Source: Polynucleobacter sp. | GTDB lineage: Bacteria > Pseudomonadota > Gammaproteobacteria > Burkholderiales > Burkholderiaceae | Assembly: GCA_024642065.1 (NCBI GenBank) | Contig: JAHEBW010000001.1 | Coordinates: 108,963-172,962 of the forward strand | Direction of reading: 5' to 3' | DNA length: 64,000 bases | In this document: piece by piece, positions 57,369-64,000 of the stretch | How positions within the stretch are numbered: position 1 is the stretch's first letter | How the letters are laid out: each line of letters opens with the position of its first letter | Made by a program: the position numbers and the translations under genes | The notes under the pieces: model-generated | Seen by the model: only the letters and a program-made list of their open reading frames with translations | What the model was told of the DNA's origin: nothing | Database searches by the model: none

Positions 57369-59864
57369 CTAGGCTTCACGCAAAATCTCGTTAGCAGAAG
57401 TGTTGGTCATTTTGCGTTGCAGCCAAGCACCGCCCATGACACATACAAAAGCACCAAAACCCATCCCGTAAATAATCATGATCCAAGAAGGATTGAGCTG
57501 AATCTCAAAAACAAACTTAGCTAAGGCCCATCCAACGGCCAAAGCACCGCATGCAGCCAAACCTCCTGCAATGACTCCGATGGCTGCCAGTTCTGTATAG
57601 AAGGCACGGCTAATTTGAGTATTGGTAGCGCCTAATGTTTTTAAGAGGCCCGCATCACGCAAACGCTGATCTTGGGTACTTGCTAAAGATGCGCCTAAAA
57701 CCAAAACACCAGCACATACAGTCAACATAAATAAAAGCTCAATGGCTGCAGATAATTTACTAAGGACATCTTGCACTTGATTTAATGCAGATTCGATATC
57801 TACTACAGTGATGTTAGGAAACTGACTGACTAGAGCAATATCGATTGGTAAGGATTGATCACTTCGCGTGGTTTGCTTATAGGCCGTAATCCATGTCTGA
57901 GGCATATCGACAATCATGGCAGGTGGCAAGATAGCAAAGAAGTTAACTCGCATACTGCCCCAGTCTAATTGACGTATTGATGTCACCTTTGCCTCAATAG
58001 GCATACCCGCTACATCAAAGCGCAGCGTATCTCCAAGCGACAAACCTAGAGTTTTTACAATTCCTTGCTCCATTGATATTTCAGGCAATTGAGTTTGACC
58101 ATGCCATTGACCCGAAACAATTTTATTTTTCTCAGGCAGATCACTGGAATAGGAGAGGTTGAATTCTCGATCAACCAATCGTTGTGCGCGATCGTCTTTG
58201 TATTGATCAGGCATCACCATCCGCTGATTAATGTGAGTCAATCGACCACGAATCATTGGATACAAAATAACTTTATCAACACCAGAACTTAAAAGCTTCT
58301 CGCGGATAAGATCTTTTTGCTCTGGTTGAATATTGATCAAGAATCGATTCGGTGCATCAGGAGGTGAGCCATTTTTCCAAGCACTTAAAAGATCTTGTCT
58401 CACCACCGCCAATAGCAATAGGGCCATGATCGCAATCGCTAGAGAAGCAATCTGTAATCCTGTAAACACACTGCGGCGCGACAAAGATTGCCAAGCAAAA
58501 CGTTGGATCACATGACGACCTAATAAAGAATGTTCTGCCATCTTAGAGAAGGCATAAACAACCAAGCAGGCAACAGCAATAAAAATAATTCCACAAAGAG
58601 TAAAACCACCTAATGTAATTAAAGCGAGCTTTAAGTCTTTAGCCACCAACATCAATAAACCAAAAAAGCTGAGCAAGCCCAACAACATCAGCAACCAAAC
58701 TGAGGTCTTAGGAAATGGGATGTCTTTTCTTAAGACGCGCAGTGGAGATACATCACTTAGAGATAAAAGAGGCGGCCAAACAAAGCCAATTAATAAAACA
58801 ATAGAAACTAATAGCGACCAAATCAATGGCCAAATAGATGCTGAGGGAAGGTCAGCAACCAATAAATCCCCGAGGAAAAATAAAAGTGCTTGGTGTCCAA
58901 GCCATCCTAAGAAGGCGCCGATCAGACCACCCAAAATAGCGACTAATAAGCTGGCTCTGAAGTGCTCAAACAAGATTTGCGACTTCTTGGCACCCAAACA
59001 TTTCCAAATCGCTGCTGGATTAGATTGTTTGGAGATATATCTTTTGGATGCCAAAGCCATCGCTACCGCTGCAATCATGGCAGTGAGCATGGCAACTAAG
59101 GATAAGAATTTCTCTGCACGGTCTAAGGTAGCTCTCATTAAAGGCTGCGCATTATCAACCCCCTCCACCTTCACACCTCTGAGCTTTTGATCGGCAATTT
59201 GCTGATTGGCCCAGGCCACATAATCACTCACACCAGACTCTGAACCTGCGATTAAAAATCGATAAGTGACACGACTACCAAATCCAATTAACTGCGTAGC
59301 TGCTAATTCAGATTCGCGCATCATGACTCTAGGGGCAAAGTTCAGAAAACCTGCGCCCTTATCTAGCTCTTGCGTGATCACGCCAGCAATTTTAAATTTT
59401 GATTGACCTAAGCTGAGCAGGTCACCCACCTTAGCGTTAAGGCTTGGCAATAAGGCGGGATCAACCCAAACCGTTCCAGGCTCAGGAATGGATTTAACAG
59501 GAACACCCTTGGCCACACCATCAACGCTGACCTTTAAGGACCCCCTTAATGGGTAAGCCTCGGTCACTGCTTTCAATGCCACCAATTTACTTTGCTGAGG
59601 TACGCTCGACATGGTTGGGAAGACAATCGTTTGCGCAATCTCCAAACCTCTAGATTGGGCTTCTTTAGCAAATAAGGCTGGTAAAGCTTGATCGCTTTGA
59701 ATTAAGGCGTCAGATGCAATTAATTGTTTAGCATCACGCTCAAACGCTCTTTGCATTCTGTCCGCAAGGTAAGCAACGCTACTTAAAGAGGCGACTGACA
59801 CGACTAAAGCCACCAATAGCCAGACGAACTCTATCGATCTTAGCGAGCGTGATACTGGAGTCAT
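57369..59864 (-). CDS. Large FtsX-type ABC transporter permease (YbbP-like)
   Basis: 831 aa. An N-terminal membrane helix (about 12-32) precedes a roughly 200-residue periplasmic MacB-like domain. FtsX-type four-helix units lie at about 245-420 (AAVAMALASKRYISKQ onward) and 700-825 (LRDAGLLKTLGATNTQISRAF onward), with two extra helices between. This is the YbbP/YbbA layout, predicted to move lipids or lipoproteins across the envelope. No ATPase (YbbA/LolD type) or esterase gene is adjacent, so it must use an unlinked partner. A structured stretch lies just upstream of the ATG. Confidence 0.87.
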   Translation of the reverse strand: MTPVSRSLRSIEFVWLLVALVVSVASLSSVAYLADRMQRAFERDAKQLIASDALIQSDQALPALFAKEAQSRGLEIAQTIVFPTMSSVPQQSKLVALKAVTEAYPLRGSLKVSVDGVAKGVPVKSIPEPGTVWVDPALLPSLNAKVGDLLSLGQSKFKIAGVITQELDKGAGFLNFAPRVMMRESELAATQLIGFGSRVTYRFLIAGSESGVSDYVAWANQQIADQKLRGVKVEGVDNAQPLMRATLDRAEKFLSLVAMLTAMIAAVAMALASKRYISKQSNPAAIWKCLGAKKSQILFEHFRASLLVAILGGLIGAFLGWLGHQALLFFLGDLLVADLPSASIWPLIWSLLVSIVLLIGFVWPPLLSLSDVSPLRVLRKDIPFPKTSVWLLMLLGLLSFFGLLMLVAKDLKLALITLGGFTLCGIIFIAVACLVVYAFSKMAEHSLLGRHVIQRFAWQSLSRRSVFTGLQIASLAIAIMALLLLAVVRQDLLSAWKNGSPPDAPNRFLINIQPEQKDLIREKLLSSGVDKVILYPMIRGRLTHINQRMVMPDQYKDDRAQRLVDREFNLSYSSDLPEKNKIVSGQWHGQTQLPEISMEQGIVKTLGLSLGDTLRFDVAGMPIEAKVTSIRQLDWGSMRVNFFAILPPAMIVDMPQTWITAYKQTTRSDQSLPIDIALVSQFPNITVVDIESALNQVQDVLSKLSAAIELLFMLTVCAGVLVLGASLASTQDQRLRDAGLLKTLGATNTQISRAFYTELAAIGVIAGGLAACGALAVGWALAKFVFEIQLNPSWIMIIYGMGFGAFVCVMGGAWLQRKMTNTSANEILREA

Positions 59865-59878
59865 AAATCCTTCTTGGG

Positions 59879-59933
59879 TTAGCTTATGCGGTTGATCTCT
59901 TGCTGATTAGCAACACCGCTAAATATAAGCTAA
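59879..59933 (-). promoter_or_regulatory. Nested hairpin directly upstream of the FtsX-type permease
   Basis: In the minus-strand RNA an outer 9-bp stem (TTAGCTTAT / ATAAGCTAA) encloses GCGGT/ACCGC and TTGCT/AGCAA. The 3' arm ends just before the AAGAAGG ribosome-binding site. No U run follows, so it is not an intrinsic terminator. It may be a translational control element or an RNA stability structure. Confidence 0.5.
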
Positions 59934-59999
59934 ATGAGGGCAAGATGCTGAGGCCTCAAGCGAAACCACTCAGTCGCGCTTTTAAGGCCCCCATCTCTG

Positions 60000-60026
60000 G
60001 GTCTATCTTTAATTTAAAGATAGACC
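60000..60026 (-). other. 12-bp hairpin at the stop codon of the TctC-type gene
   Basis: GGTCTATCTTTA / TAAAGATAGACC with a 3-base loop straddles the stop codon. No T run follows on the minus strand, so it may mark a processed or Rho-dependent 3' end rather than intrinsic termination. Most of the 145-base gap down to 59864 is similarly rich in short palindromes. Confidence 0.55.
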
Positions 60027-60977
60027 TTGCTTAGCTACCAAACCTTTATAAATCTCAAATTCAGATTTAATTTCAGCAGCAAACTGATCCGGTGAATTAC
60101 CAATAATCAATGAACCTGTATCTTCAATACGCTTTCTAACAGCGGGGTCTTGAAGAACTTTTAGAACACCTTGATGAATCTTGTCGATAGCTTCTTTTGA
60201 CATACCAGATGGGCCTAATAAGCCGTAGTAAGCCATTCTGTTGACTGGTGCCAATCCCACCTCAGCAAAAGTCGGCACATTAGGCAACTGAGTTAAACGT
60301 TTTGGGGCAGCCACAACAATCGGTACCAAACGACCATCTTTAATAAAAGGAAGTGCTGAAGGTAAATTATCAAAAATCATAGGCACCTGACCAGCAACTG
60401 TATCTACCAATGCTGGGCCTGCGCCGCGATATGGAATATGAACAATAAAAGTACCGCTCATGTTTTTAAATAGCTCTGTTTGCAAATGACCAATTCCACC
60501 AGTACCAGAACTTGAATAGGAATACTTACCAGGGTGGCGCTTTACCAATTCAATAAAAGATTTGTACTCTTTAGCTGGAAAACTTGGATGTACCGCTAAT
60601 ACATTTGGTGTCGCCGCAATATTTGTAATCGCTTGAAAATCTCTGATAGGGTCGTAACCAATCTTTTTATTGATGGCAGGATTAGAGGCTGTTGTTGAAA
60701 CAGTTGCCATACCAATCACATAACCATCTTTAGAGCTTTTGATCACATCTAGAGCGCCAATCGATCCGCCGCCACCAGCTTTGTTTTCAACAATCACGGA
60801 TTGGCCAAGCACCCTACTTAGGGGATCAGCGATTGCACGGGCGATGATGTCGGTACTTCCACCAGGCGCAAAAGGAACGATTAAACGAATGGGCTTAGTT
60901 GGATAATTTTGAGCGAAAGAAAGGCCGGAGCTTAACAATAAAAGTGGCAATAATGCCTTCATCAACCGTTGCAACAT
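60009..60977 (-). CDS. Bug/TctC-family periplasmic solute-binding protein
   Basis: 322 aa. A Sec signal peptide (about 1-22, LLPLLLLSSGLSFAQ) is followed by the diagnostic YPTKPIRLIVPFAPGGSTD (about 25-43) and, further on, VENKAGGGGSIGA (about 61-73), the ligand-loop segments of the tripartite tricarboxylate transporter family. These bind carboxylates or related small acids. No TctA/TctB membrane subunits are nearby, an orphan state that is common for the many Bug proteins in Burkholderiales. The ligand cannot be predicted. Confidence 0.92.
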   Translation of the reverse strand: MLQRLMKALLPLLLLSSGLSFAQNYPTKPIRLIVPFAPGGSTDIIARAIADPLSRVLGQSVIVENKAGGGGSIGALDVIKSSKDGYVIGMATVSTTASNPAINKKIGYDPIRDFQAITNIAATPNVLAVHPSFPAKEYKSFIELVKRHPGKYSYSSSGTGGIGHLQTELFKNMSGTFIVHIPYRGAGPALVDTVAGQVPMIFDNLPSALPFIKDGRLVPIVVAAPKRLTQLPNVPTFAEVGLAPVNRMAYYGLLGPSGMSKEAIDKIHQGVLKVLQDPAVRKRIEDTGSLIIGNSPDQFAAEIKSEFEIYKGLVAKQGLSLN

Positions 60978-61075
60978 TCCATCCCCCTCGTAGTTCTCTA
61001 TGGGAATAATTTGAACACAAAAAACACAATAAATATAAATAAATATTGATAATTTAATGTTTAACTTGAATGAAA

Positions 61076-61102
61076 AAGGGCCTAGTTATAAACTAGGCCC
61101 TT
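61076..61102 (-). terminator. Intrinsic terminator of tRNA-Arg
   Basis: A perfect 12-bp stem (AAGGGCCTAGTT / AACTAGGCCCTT) with a 3-base loop is followed on the minus strand by TTTTTC. It lies 6 bases after the tRNA end. Confidence 0.92.
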
Positions 61103-61108
61103 CTTATT

Positions 61109-61185
61109 TGGTGCGGCTGGCAGGAATTGAACCCACGACCCCTTGGTTCGTAGCCAAGTACTCTATCCAACTGAGCTACAGCCGC
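61109..61185 (-). tRNA. tRNA-Arg (anticodon ACG)
   Basis: 77 nt with encoded CCA. The acceptor stem GCGGCTG / CAGCCGC is perfect, discriminator A. The D arm has AGCTCAGTTGGATAGAG, the anticodon loop CTACGAA gives ACG (inosine at the first position after TadA editing), and the T arm contains GGTTCAATTCC. An intrinsic terminator follows. Confidence 0.97.
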
Positions 61186-61204
61186 TTAAGACCAATATTA
61201 TGCC

Positions 61205-61690
61205 ATGGAAATTAAAAACTACATAACTCCTGCAGGACATCAACGAATTAAAGATGAACTTTTGCATCTTTTAGACGTAGAACGCCCTGCTGTTGTTAGG
61301 ACTGTGACATGGGCGGCATCTAATGGAGATCGCTCCGAAAATGCTGATTATCAGTACGGTAAAAAGCGTTTACGGGAGATCGATCGTCGCATTTACTTCC
61401 TGACTAAACGCTTAGAAGATGCTGTTGTGGTCGATCCTGAAACCCGAGAGGAAACAGACCAAGTGTTTTTTGGCGCCACTGTTACTTATGCCGATGAAGA
61501 TGGTCAAGAAACGAGCATTGCGATTGTTGGCGTTGACGAAGTGGATATGGACAAAGGACATGTGAGCTGGATCTCACCAATTGCTAAGGCCTTAATCAAA
61601 GCTCGCGAAGGTGACACTGTCAAACTAAGAACACCCACCGGCGTTCAAGAGATAGATATCTTGAGTGTTACTTACCAAAAACTCGGGTGA
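61205..61690 (+). CDS. greB: Transcription elongation factor GreB
   Basis: Cleavage factor for deeply backtracked RNA polymerase. 161 aa. The coiled-coil N-terminal domain carries the acidic tip NGDRSENADYQYGKKRLREI (about 39-58); the YGKKRLREIDRRI extension is the mark of GreB rather than GreA. The C-terminal FKBP-like domain follows at about 85-161. Begins 19 bases after the tRNA-Arg 5' end on the opposite strand and overlaps spoT by 23 bases at its 3' end. Confidence 0.96.
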   Translation: MEIKNYITPAGHQRIKDELLHLLDVERPAVVRTVTWAASNGDRSENADYQYGKKRLREIDRRIYFLTKRLEDAVVVDPETREETDQVFFGATVTYADEDGQETSIAIVGVDEVDMDKGHVSWISPIAKALIKAREGDTVKLRTPTGVQEIDILSVTYQKLG

Positions 61691-63950
61691 TTCTTAAGAT
61701 GTCTGCATTTTGACGCAGACGTCTCATCACTTTAGCTAAGTGATAACGACTTTCCACTTGAACAACAAATCGAATTGAAACTGCGCCTGATTCAGTAAAA
61801 CGATCCTCCATTGCAACGTGTGCAATGTTGGCATCAGCTGATGTAAGTGTTCCAGCAATTCTGGCTAATACACCTTTGCCGTTTTTAACGTCCACACGAA
61901 TAGCCACATCAAAACTTCGCTTGATATCTTCTGACCACACAACATCCACCCAGTGATCTGGATCGCGATGCTGTAAGCGCAGGGCTTGGCGACATTCATC
62001 TGTATGAATTTGAAGACCCTCGCCCTTACCTAGATAACCAAGAATCGTATCACCCGGAATAGGATGGCAGCATGGCGGGAAAACAACTGACTCACCACCA
62101 GCTCCATCAATGGTGATGGCTTGACGATGATGTGCAGGAACATCTTCTGCGGGATCCCAGTCAGATGTATCCAAACGCATTTGTGACAAATGACCCTTAC
62201 TCTCATTCAGAATCATTTCAATACGTTTAGCAATCACAGCTGGCACACGATGTCCCATGGCTATATCAGCACATAATTCTTCGCGACCTTTAGCTCCAGT
62301 CCAATGCAATAACTTTTCCCAAACTTCATCACTTACCAAAGCAGCGTCGCTACCCTGCTGACGCAAAGCTTGTGATAACAAACGCTCACCCAACTGAATT
62401 GCCTCAGAGTATCTGCGTGTCTTGAGGAAGTGACGAATCGCAGCTCTTGCTTTACCAGTTTTAACAAATGTGAGCCAAACAGGATTAGGTTGAGAATGAG
62501 GTGCTGAACTAATTTCAACAATGTCGCCATTTTTAAGCTCGGTTCTTAACGGCAATTGAACGCCGTTAACTTTGGCGCCCACACACTCATTACCCAAGTC
62601 ACTATGAACGGCATAGGCGAAATCCAATACAGTGGCGCCTCTTGGTAAAGCTCTAATCTGGCCCTTCGGCGTGAACACATAAACAGCGTCTGGGAATAAA
62701 TCGATTTTGACGTGTTCCAAGAACTCTTGAGAGTCGCCGCTCTTATTTTGAATATCAATTAGAGACTGTAACCATTGATGCGCTCTAGTCTGCATCTCCG
62801 TTAAATCATCGTCACCCTCTTTATAGGCCCAATGGGCAGCAACACCCTCTTCTGCGACCTGGTGCATATCTTGAGTACGAATCTGGAATTCCACAGGCAT
62901 ACCAAATGGGCCCACCAAAGTGGTGTGCAAAGACTGGTAGCCATTGAGCTTAGGAATAGCAATGTAATCTTTAAACTTGCCAGGCATCGGCTTATACAAG
63001 GCATGCAATACGCCTAAGGCTCTATAGCACTCATCTACTGATTTGAGCGTAACCCTAAAAGCATAAACATCTAATACTTGAGAAAAGCTCAGATGCTTCT
63101 GACGCATTTTGTTGTAAATACTGTAGAGCGTTTTTTCTCGACCTCTTAGATCTGACTCCAAACCAGATTTACTCAAAGCCATTCTGGCGGCATCCAAAAT
63201 CTTTGCCACCATCTCCTTACGGTTGCCTCGTGCTTTTTTAATAGCATTGTTCAAGGTGGCGTATCTGAACGGCTGCCAATGCATAAAGCTCAGATCTTGT
63301 AGTTCACGATAGACCTGGTTTAAACCTAAACGATGGGCAATCGGCGCATAAATCTCAGCAGTTTCTAAAGCAACACGTTTGCGCTTGGCAATAGCCATGG
63401 CATCCAAAGTACGCATATTGTGTAAACGATCTGCCAACTTCACCAAAATCACGCGAACATCTCGTGCCATCGCCATGAACATTTTTCTGAAGCTCTCTGC
63501 TTGGGCTTCAGCATGACTCTGAAACTCTAATTTATCGAGCTTGGTAAGGCCCTCAACCAATTCAGCAACTTTCCCACCAAATACCTCTACCAACTCTTCA
63601 CGAGTCGATCCAGTATCTTCAATCACATCATGCAAAAGAGCCGCCATGATGGATGCAGCATCTAACTGCCAGCTAGCGCATAGCTCAGCAACTGCTAAAG
63701 GGTGGGTGATGTATGGCTCACCACTTTGACGATATTGTCCTAGGTGAGCTGAATCGGCATATTGAAATGCCTTTTTGACTAAAGCAACTTCTTCAGGCTT
63801 TAGATGGGTAATTTTTTCGGTAAGTCCTGCAAGTGAAATAACCTGCAGTTTAGGAGGCGTAGCCGGCTGGGACGTAGGTCCGAATAAATGCCGGCTAGAC
63901 TGTTCTAGGATGGCGGCTAGGATGCCTTGTGCATCTGAATTGGTCGCCAC
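61668..63950 (-). CDS. spoT: Bifunctional (p)ppGpp synthetase/hydrolase (SpoT type)
   Basis: Controls the stringent response by making and degrading ppGpp. 760 aa. The hydrolase HD domain has ITHPLAVAEL and the intact ALLHDVIEDTG (about 104-114), so hydrolase is active, unlike RelA. The synthetase domain (about 270-390) has YRALGVLHALYKPMPGKFKD and PKLNGYQSLHTT. TGS (about 435-500), helical and ACT (about 680-755) domains complete it. GTG 63950 is the likely start, with AGAGGT upstream. It directly follows rpoZ, the conserved order. Confidence 0.96.
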   Translation of the reverse strand: MATNSDAQGILAAILEQSSRHLFGPTSQPATPPKLQVISLAGLTEKITHLKPEEVALVKKAFQYADSAHLGQYRQSGEPYITHPLAVAELCASWQLDAASIMAALLHDVIEDTGSTREELVEVFGGKVAELVEGLTKLDKLEFQSHAEAQAESFRKMFMAMARDVRVILVKLADRLHNMRTLDAMAIAKRKRVALETAEIYAPIAHRLGLNQVYRELQDLSFMHWQPFRYATLNNAIKKARGNRKEMVAKILDAARMALSKSGLESDLRGREKTLYSIYNKMRQKHLSFSQVLDVYAFRVTLKSVDECYRALGVLHALYKPMPGKFKDYIAIPKLNGYQSLHTTLVGPFGMPVEFQIRTQDMHQVAEEGVAAHWAYKEGDDDLTEMQTRAHQWLQSLIDIQNKSGDSQEFLEHVKIDLFPDAVYVFTPKGQIRALPRGATVLDFAYAVHSDLGNECVGAKVNGVQLPLRTELKNGDIVEISSAPHSQPNPVWLTFVKTGKARAAIRHFLKTRRYSEAIQLGERLLSQALRQQGSDAALVSDEVWEKLLHWTGAKGREELCADIAMGHRVPAVIAKRIEMILNESKGHLSQMRLDTSDWDPAEDVPAHHRQAITIDGAGGESVVFPPCCHPIPGDTILGYLGKGEGLQIHTDECRQALRLQHRDPDHWVDVVWSEDIKRSFDVAIRVDVKNGKGVLARIAGTLTSADANIAHVAMEDRFTESGAVSIRFVVQVESRYHLAKVMRRLRQNADILRITRVFGK

Positions 63951-63961
63951 CGCACCACCTC

Positions 63962-64000
63962 TTAGAGAGGTACTTTAACCAACATGTCTCGATCTGTAAC
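63962..64000 (-). CDS. rpoZ: RNA polymerase omega subunit, C-terminal tail (cut by window edge)
   Basis: Only the last 12 codons and stop are inside the window. They encode VTDRDMLVKVPL, which resembles omega C-termini of Polynucleobacter-type bacteria, and the stop is 11 bases before the spoT start, the rpoZ-spoT order seen across proteobacteria. The assignment rests on this short tail and on synteny. Confidence 0.72.
   Translation of the reverse strand, partial: VTDRDMLVKVPL

Overview
The window is a stretch of core chromosome from a betaproteobacterium of the Burkholderiales. Gene content and order, and a GC content that looks low for the order (about the mid 40s by eye), point to a freshwater, Polynucleobacter-like member of the Burkholderiaceae. 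The signs are the nuoA-N operon followed by a DUF2818 gene, tpiA-secG-tRNA-Leu in front of nuoA, the ilvB-ilvN-ilvC-psd-pssA-leuA block, the sigma factor/DUF3619/DUF3106/RDD block, and rpoZ-spoT-greB. I see no phage, insertion sequence, CRISPR array, rRNA or plasmid function. The window is densely coded, mostly on the minus strand, and no gap without a gene exceeds about 300 bases.

Layout. 1-4.6 kb: folP (partial), ftsH and rlmE on the minus strand with yhbY divergent, then a DUF4149 membrane protein and greA. 4.7-9.1 kb: carAB. 9.4-14.9 kb: prpE, mltD and gloB, then a methyltransferase and rnhA on the plus strand. 15-20 kb: an RND efflux adaptor/pump pair and dnaQ. 20.1-22.8 kb: a lipid-modification operon, eptA-PAP2 phosphatase-dgkA. 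23-28.3 kb: DUF4395, hemN, mmsA, a small lipoprotein, DUF1178, nudF and DUF2818. 28.3-42.8 kb: complete respiratory complex I (nuoA-N). 42.9-47.9 kb: tRNA-Leu, secG, tpiA, a quinone oxidoreductase, pnp and rpsO. 48-54.7 kb: branched-chain amino acid synthesis interleaved with phosphatidylserine/phosphatidylethanolamine synthesis. 54.8-57 kb: an ECF-type sigma factor operon. 57-61 kb: a truncated haemoglobin, a large FtsX-type permease and a Bug/TctC binding protein. 61.1-64 kb: tRNA-Arg, greB, spoT and the tail of rpoZ.

How the genes connect. PssA and Psd make phosphatidylethanolamine, EptA spends it on lipid A and releases diacylglycerol, and DgkA recycles that diacylglycerol. MmsA and PrpE both feed propionyl-CoA metabolism. 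IlvBNC and LeuA make valine and leucine.

The most interesting DNA is regulatory. There is a textbook-like leucine attenuator in front of leuA: a 22-codon leader peptide with eight Leu codons, competing hairpins and a terminator, whose predicted promoter would give an almost leaderless transcript. The hemN GTG start lies inside a perfect 11-bp hairpin, downstream of an FNR/ANR-like box. Structured leaders precede carA, ilvB and the FtsX-type permease. The sigma/DUF3619/DUF3106/RDD operon is the best candidate for a poorly described system, possibly an envelope-stress circuit. That role is inference.
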